From: Halomonas huangheensis | Lineage (GTDB): Bacteria > Pseudomonadota > Gammaproteobacteria > Pseudomonadales > Halomonadaceae | Assembly (NCBI RefSeq): GCF_001431725.1 | Contig: NZ_CP013106.1 | Span: 682,001 to 746,000 of the forward strand | Length of the DNA stretch: 64,000 nt | Reading direction: 5' to 3' | Made by a program: the position numbers and the translations under genes | Part shown: piece after piece, positions 62,629 through 64,000 of the stretch | Layout of the letters: each line of letters begins with the position of its first letter | How positions within the stretch are numbered: the stretch's first letter is position 1 | The notes under the pieces: generated by a model | Database searches by the model: none | Told to the model about the DNA's origin: nothing | What the model saw: only the letters and a program-made list of their open reading frames with translations

Positions 62629-64000
62629 ATGAAGCAAGTCGCAACGACCCCGAGCGCCAGAACTTCGGCCCACATTCTGCTGGTCGATGATGATGCTAGC
62701 CTACTCAAACTGTTGGGCATGCGTCTGGAGAGCCGTGGTTATCGTGTGACCACTGCGGAAACTGGACGTGATGCACTCAAGCGTCTGGAAGAAGGGCGTC
62801 CCGACCTGGTGCTGTCAGATCTGCGTATGGATGAGATGGACGGCATGGCGTTGTTTCAAGAGATTCAGCGCCGTATGCCGGGCCTTCCTGTCATCATTCT
62901 GACTGCTCATGGGTCGATTCCCGATGCAGTCAGCGCCACCCGTCAGGGAGTTTTCAGCTTCTTGACCAAGCCGGTGGATCGCGACGAGCTGTTCAGTGCC
63001 ATCGACGATGCTCTGTCGCACCTGTCCGGTAATGGTGAGGGTGATGACAGCTGGCGAGAAGACATCATCACGCGTAGTCCAGAGATGGAACGCATCCTCG
63101 AACAGGCACGCATGGTGGCGGGTTCTGATGTCAGCGTACTGGTTACCGGGCCTTCCGGTTCCGGTAAGGAGTTGCTGGCCAACGCCATTCACAAGGCCAG
63201 TTCACGGTCCGATAAGCCTTTTGTCGCCATCAACTGCGGTGCATTACCGGAGCAGTTGCTGGAAAGCGAACTGTTTGGTCATGCGCGTGGGGCCTTTACC
63301 GGAGCCATCAGTGAGCATGGTGGCCTGTTCCAGGCAGCTGACGGCGGTACGCTGTTCCTCGACGAGATCGGTGATATGCCGTTGGCGTTGCAGGTCAAAT
63401 TGCTACGTGTGTTGCAGGAGCGTCAGGTGCGTCCATTGGGTTCGACATCATCGATACCGGTGGATGTTCGGATACTCTCGGCGACCCATCGTGACCTCGA
63501 CCAGGCCATGCACGAGGGAGAGTTCCGCGAGGATCTGTACTACCGCCTCAATGTCGTCAACCTCAAGCTGCCGCCGCTCAAGGACCGTGCCGAGGACGTG
63601 CCGCTGTTGGTCAAGCACCTGGTGGCTCAGGCGGCCTCGCGTCACAAGCCGTTCGTCAAGGGCTTCTCGCCGGAAGCACTCAACCTGCTGGCGACCAGCG
63701 CCTGGCCTGGTAATGTGCGTCAGTTGGTCAACGTGGTCGAGCAGTGCGTGGCACTATCCAGCGCGCCAATGATTCCCGAAGCGTTGGTCGCGCAGGCACT
63801 GGCGGCGGAGGATAGCGCGCTACCGACGTTCAATGACGCACGTGCCGGATTCGAGCGCAGTTATCTGGTCAAGGTGTTGAAGATCACCGAAGGCAATGTC
63901 ACTCAAGCAGCGCGTATTGCTGGACGTAATCGCACCGACTTCTACAAGCTGCTGTCACGTCATGAGCTGGAGCCTTCGGCCTTCAAGCCTGGCGCTCAGG
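62629..64000 (+). CDS. glrR: Sigma-54-dependent response regulator GlrR (QseF), 3' end cut by the window
   Basis: Response regulator and sigma-54 activator, open to the end of the window (457 codons visible). The receiver domain has the phosphorylated Asp64 ([13 protein letters not shown]) and Lys114 (FLTKPVD). The AAA+ domain has Walker A GPSGSGKE, the sigma-54 contact GAFTGA, and Walker [13 protein letters not shown] Fis-type helix-turn-helix ([21 protein letters not shown]) lies just before the end, so only a few codons are missing. GGAG precedes the ATG. Its predicted target is the sigma-54 promoter at 59932. Confidence 0.96.
   Translation, partial: MKQVATTPSARTSAHILLVDDDASLLKLLGMRLESRGYRVTTAETGRDALKRLEEGRPDLVLSDLRMDEMDGMALFQEIQRRMPGLPVIILTAHGSIPDAVSATRQGVFSFLTKPVDRDELFSAIDDALSHLSGNGEGDDSWREDIITRSPEMERILEQARMVAGSDVSVLVTGPSGSGKELLANAIHKASSRSDKPFVAINCGALPEQLLESELFGHARGAFTGAISEHGGLFQAADGGTLFLDEIGDMPLALQVKLLRVLQERQVRPLGSTSSIPVDVRILSATHRDLDQAMHEGEFREDLYYRLNVVNLKLPPLKDRAEDVPLLVKHLVAQAASRHKPFVKGFSPEALNLLATSAWPGNVRQLVNVVEQCVALSSAPMIPEALVAQALAAEDSALPTFNDARAGFERSYLVKVLKITEGNVTQAARIAGRNRTDFYKLLSRHELEPSAFKPGAQ

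Overview
The window looks like chromosomal core sequence of a Halomonas-type gammaproteobacterium (family Halomonadaceae). This is inferred from gene content, gene order and protein style; no database search was run. No phage, transposon, integron or CRISPR array was seen, so nothing points to a mobile island.

Layout. (1) 1-11050: the end of an aquaporin gene, gltB-gltD (glutamate synthase), and pyrG-kdsA-eno. (2) 11050-15970: a GGA-rich small RNA candidate beside fdxA and mutS (the place where pseudomonads carry rsmZ), an unlisted 52-codon Pmp3-type gene, and pncC. (3) 16040-23190: the classic recA-recX-alaS-lysC-csrA order followed by tRNA-Ser(GCU) and two identical tRNA-Arg(ACG), with a LexA box before recA and tandem terminators at the end. 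(4) 23580-33560: a RIO kinase, dbpA, dusC, the oadGAB sodium pump, a two-domain acyltransferase resembling OlsF, and yigZ coupled to an orphan UmuD/LexA-like S24 peptidase with an SOS box. (5) 34312-41433: a complete ccmABCDEFGHI cytochrome c maturation operon. (6) 41437-49604: smc, zipA, ligA and a YheU-family gene. (7) 49692-59625: mnmC, yciI, rnm-yciO, a voltage-gated-type K+ channel, a CYTH triphosphatase candidate, a DUF47/PhoU-like gene with pit, and argA. (8) 59626-64000: a long noncoding stretch with a sigma-54 promoter and activator-like palindromes, then glrK-qseG-glrR, the last cut by the window end.

The most interesting signals are noncoding. Three items suggest a post-transcriptional Csr network in one window: csrA itself, an RsmZ-like RNA with six GGA motifs in 53 nt ending in a strong terminator, and a candidate sigma-54/GlrR-controlled transcript in front of glrK. 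That transcript sits where enterobacteria have glmY, and it carries two back-to-back hairpins with AGGA loops in a CAAGGATG context, the kind of site CsrA binds. A second theme is short tandem repeats with a 7-bp unit at gene 3' ends. In fdxA, recX and mnmC the stop codon itself lies inside the heptamer array. A third is a tight group of DnaA-box-like sequences upstream of mnmC.

All coding calls come from reading motifs and neighbours. Start sites were moved from the longest open frame where family length or a ribosome binding site argued for it; four genes (ccmA, dbpA, dusC, argA) appear to start with TTG.
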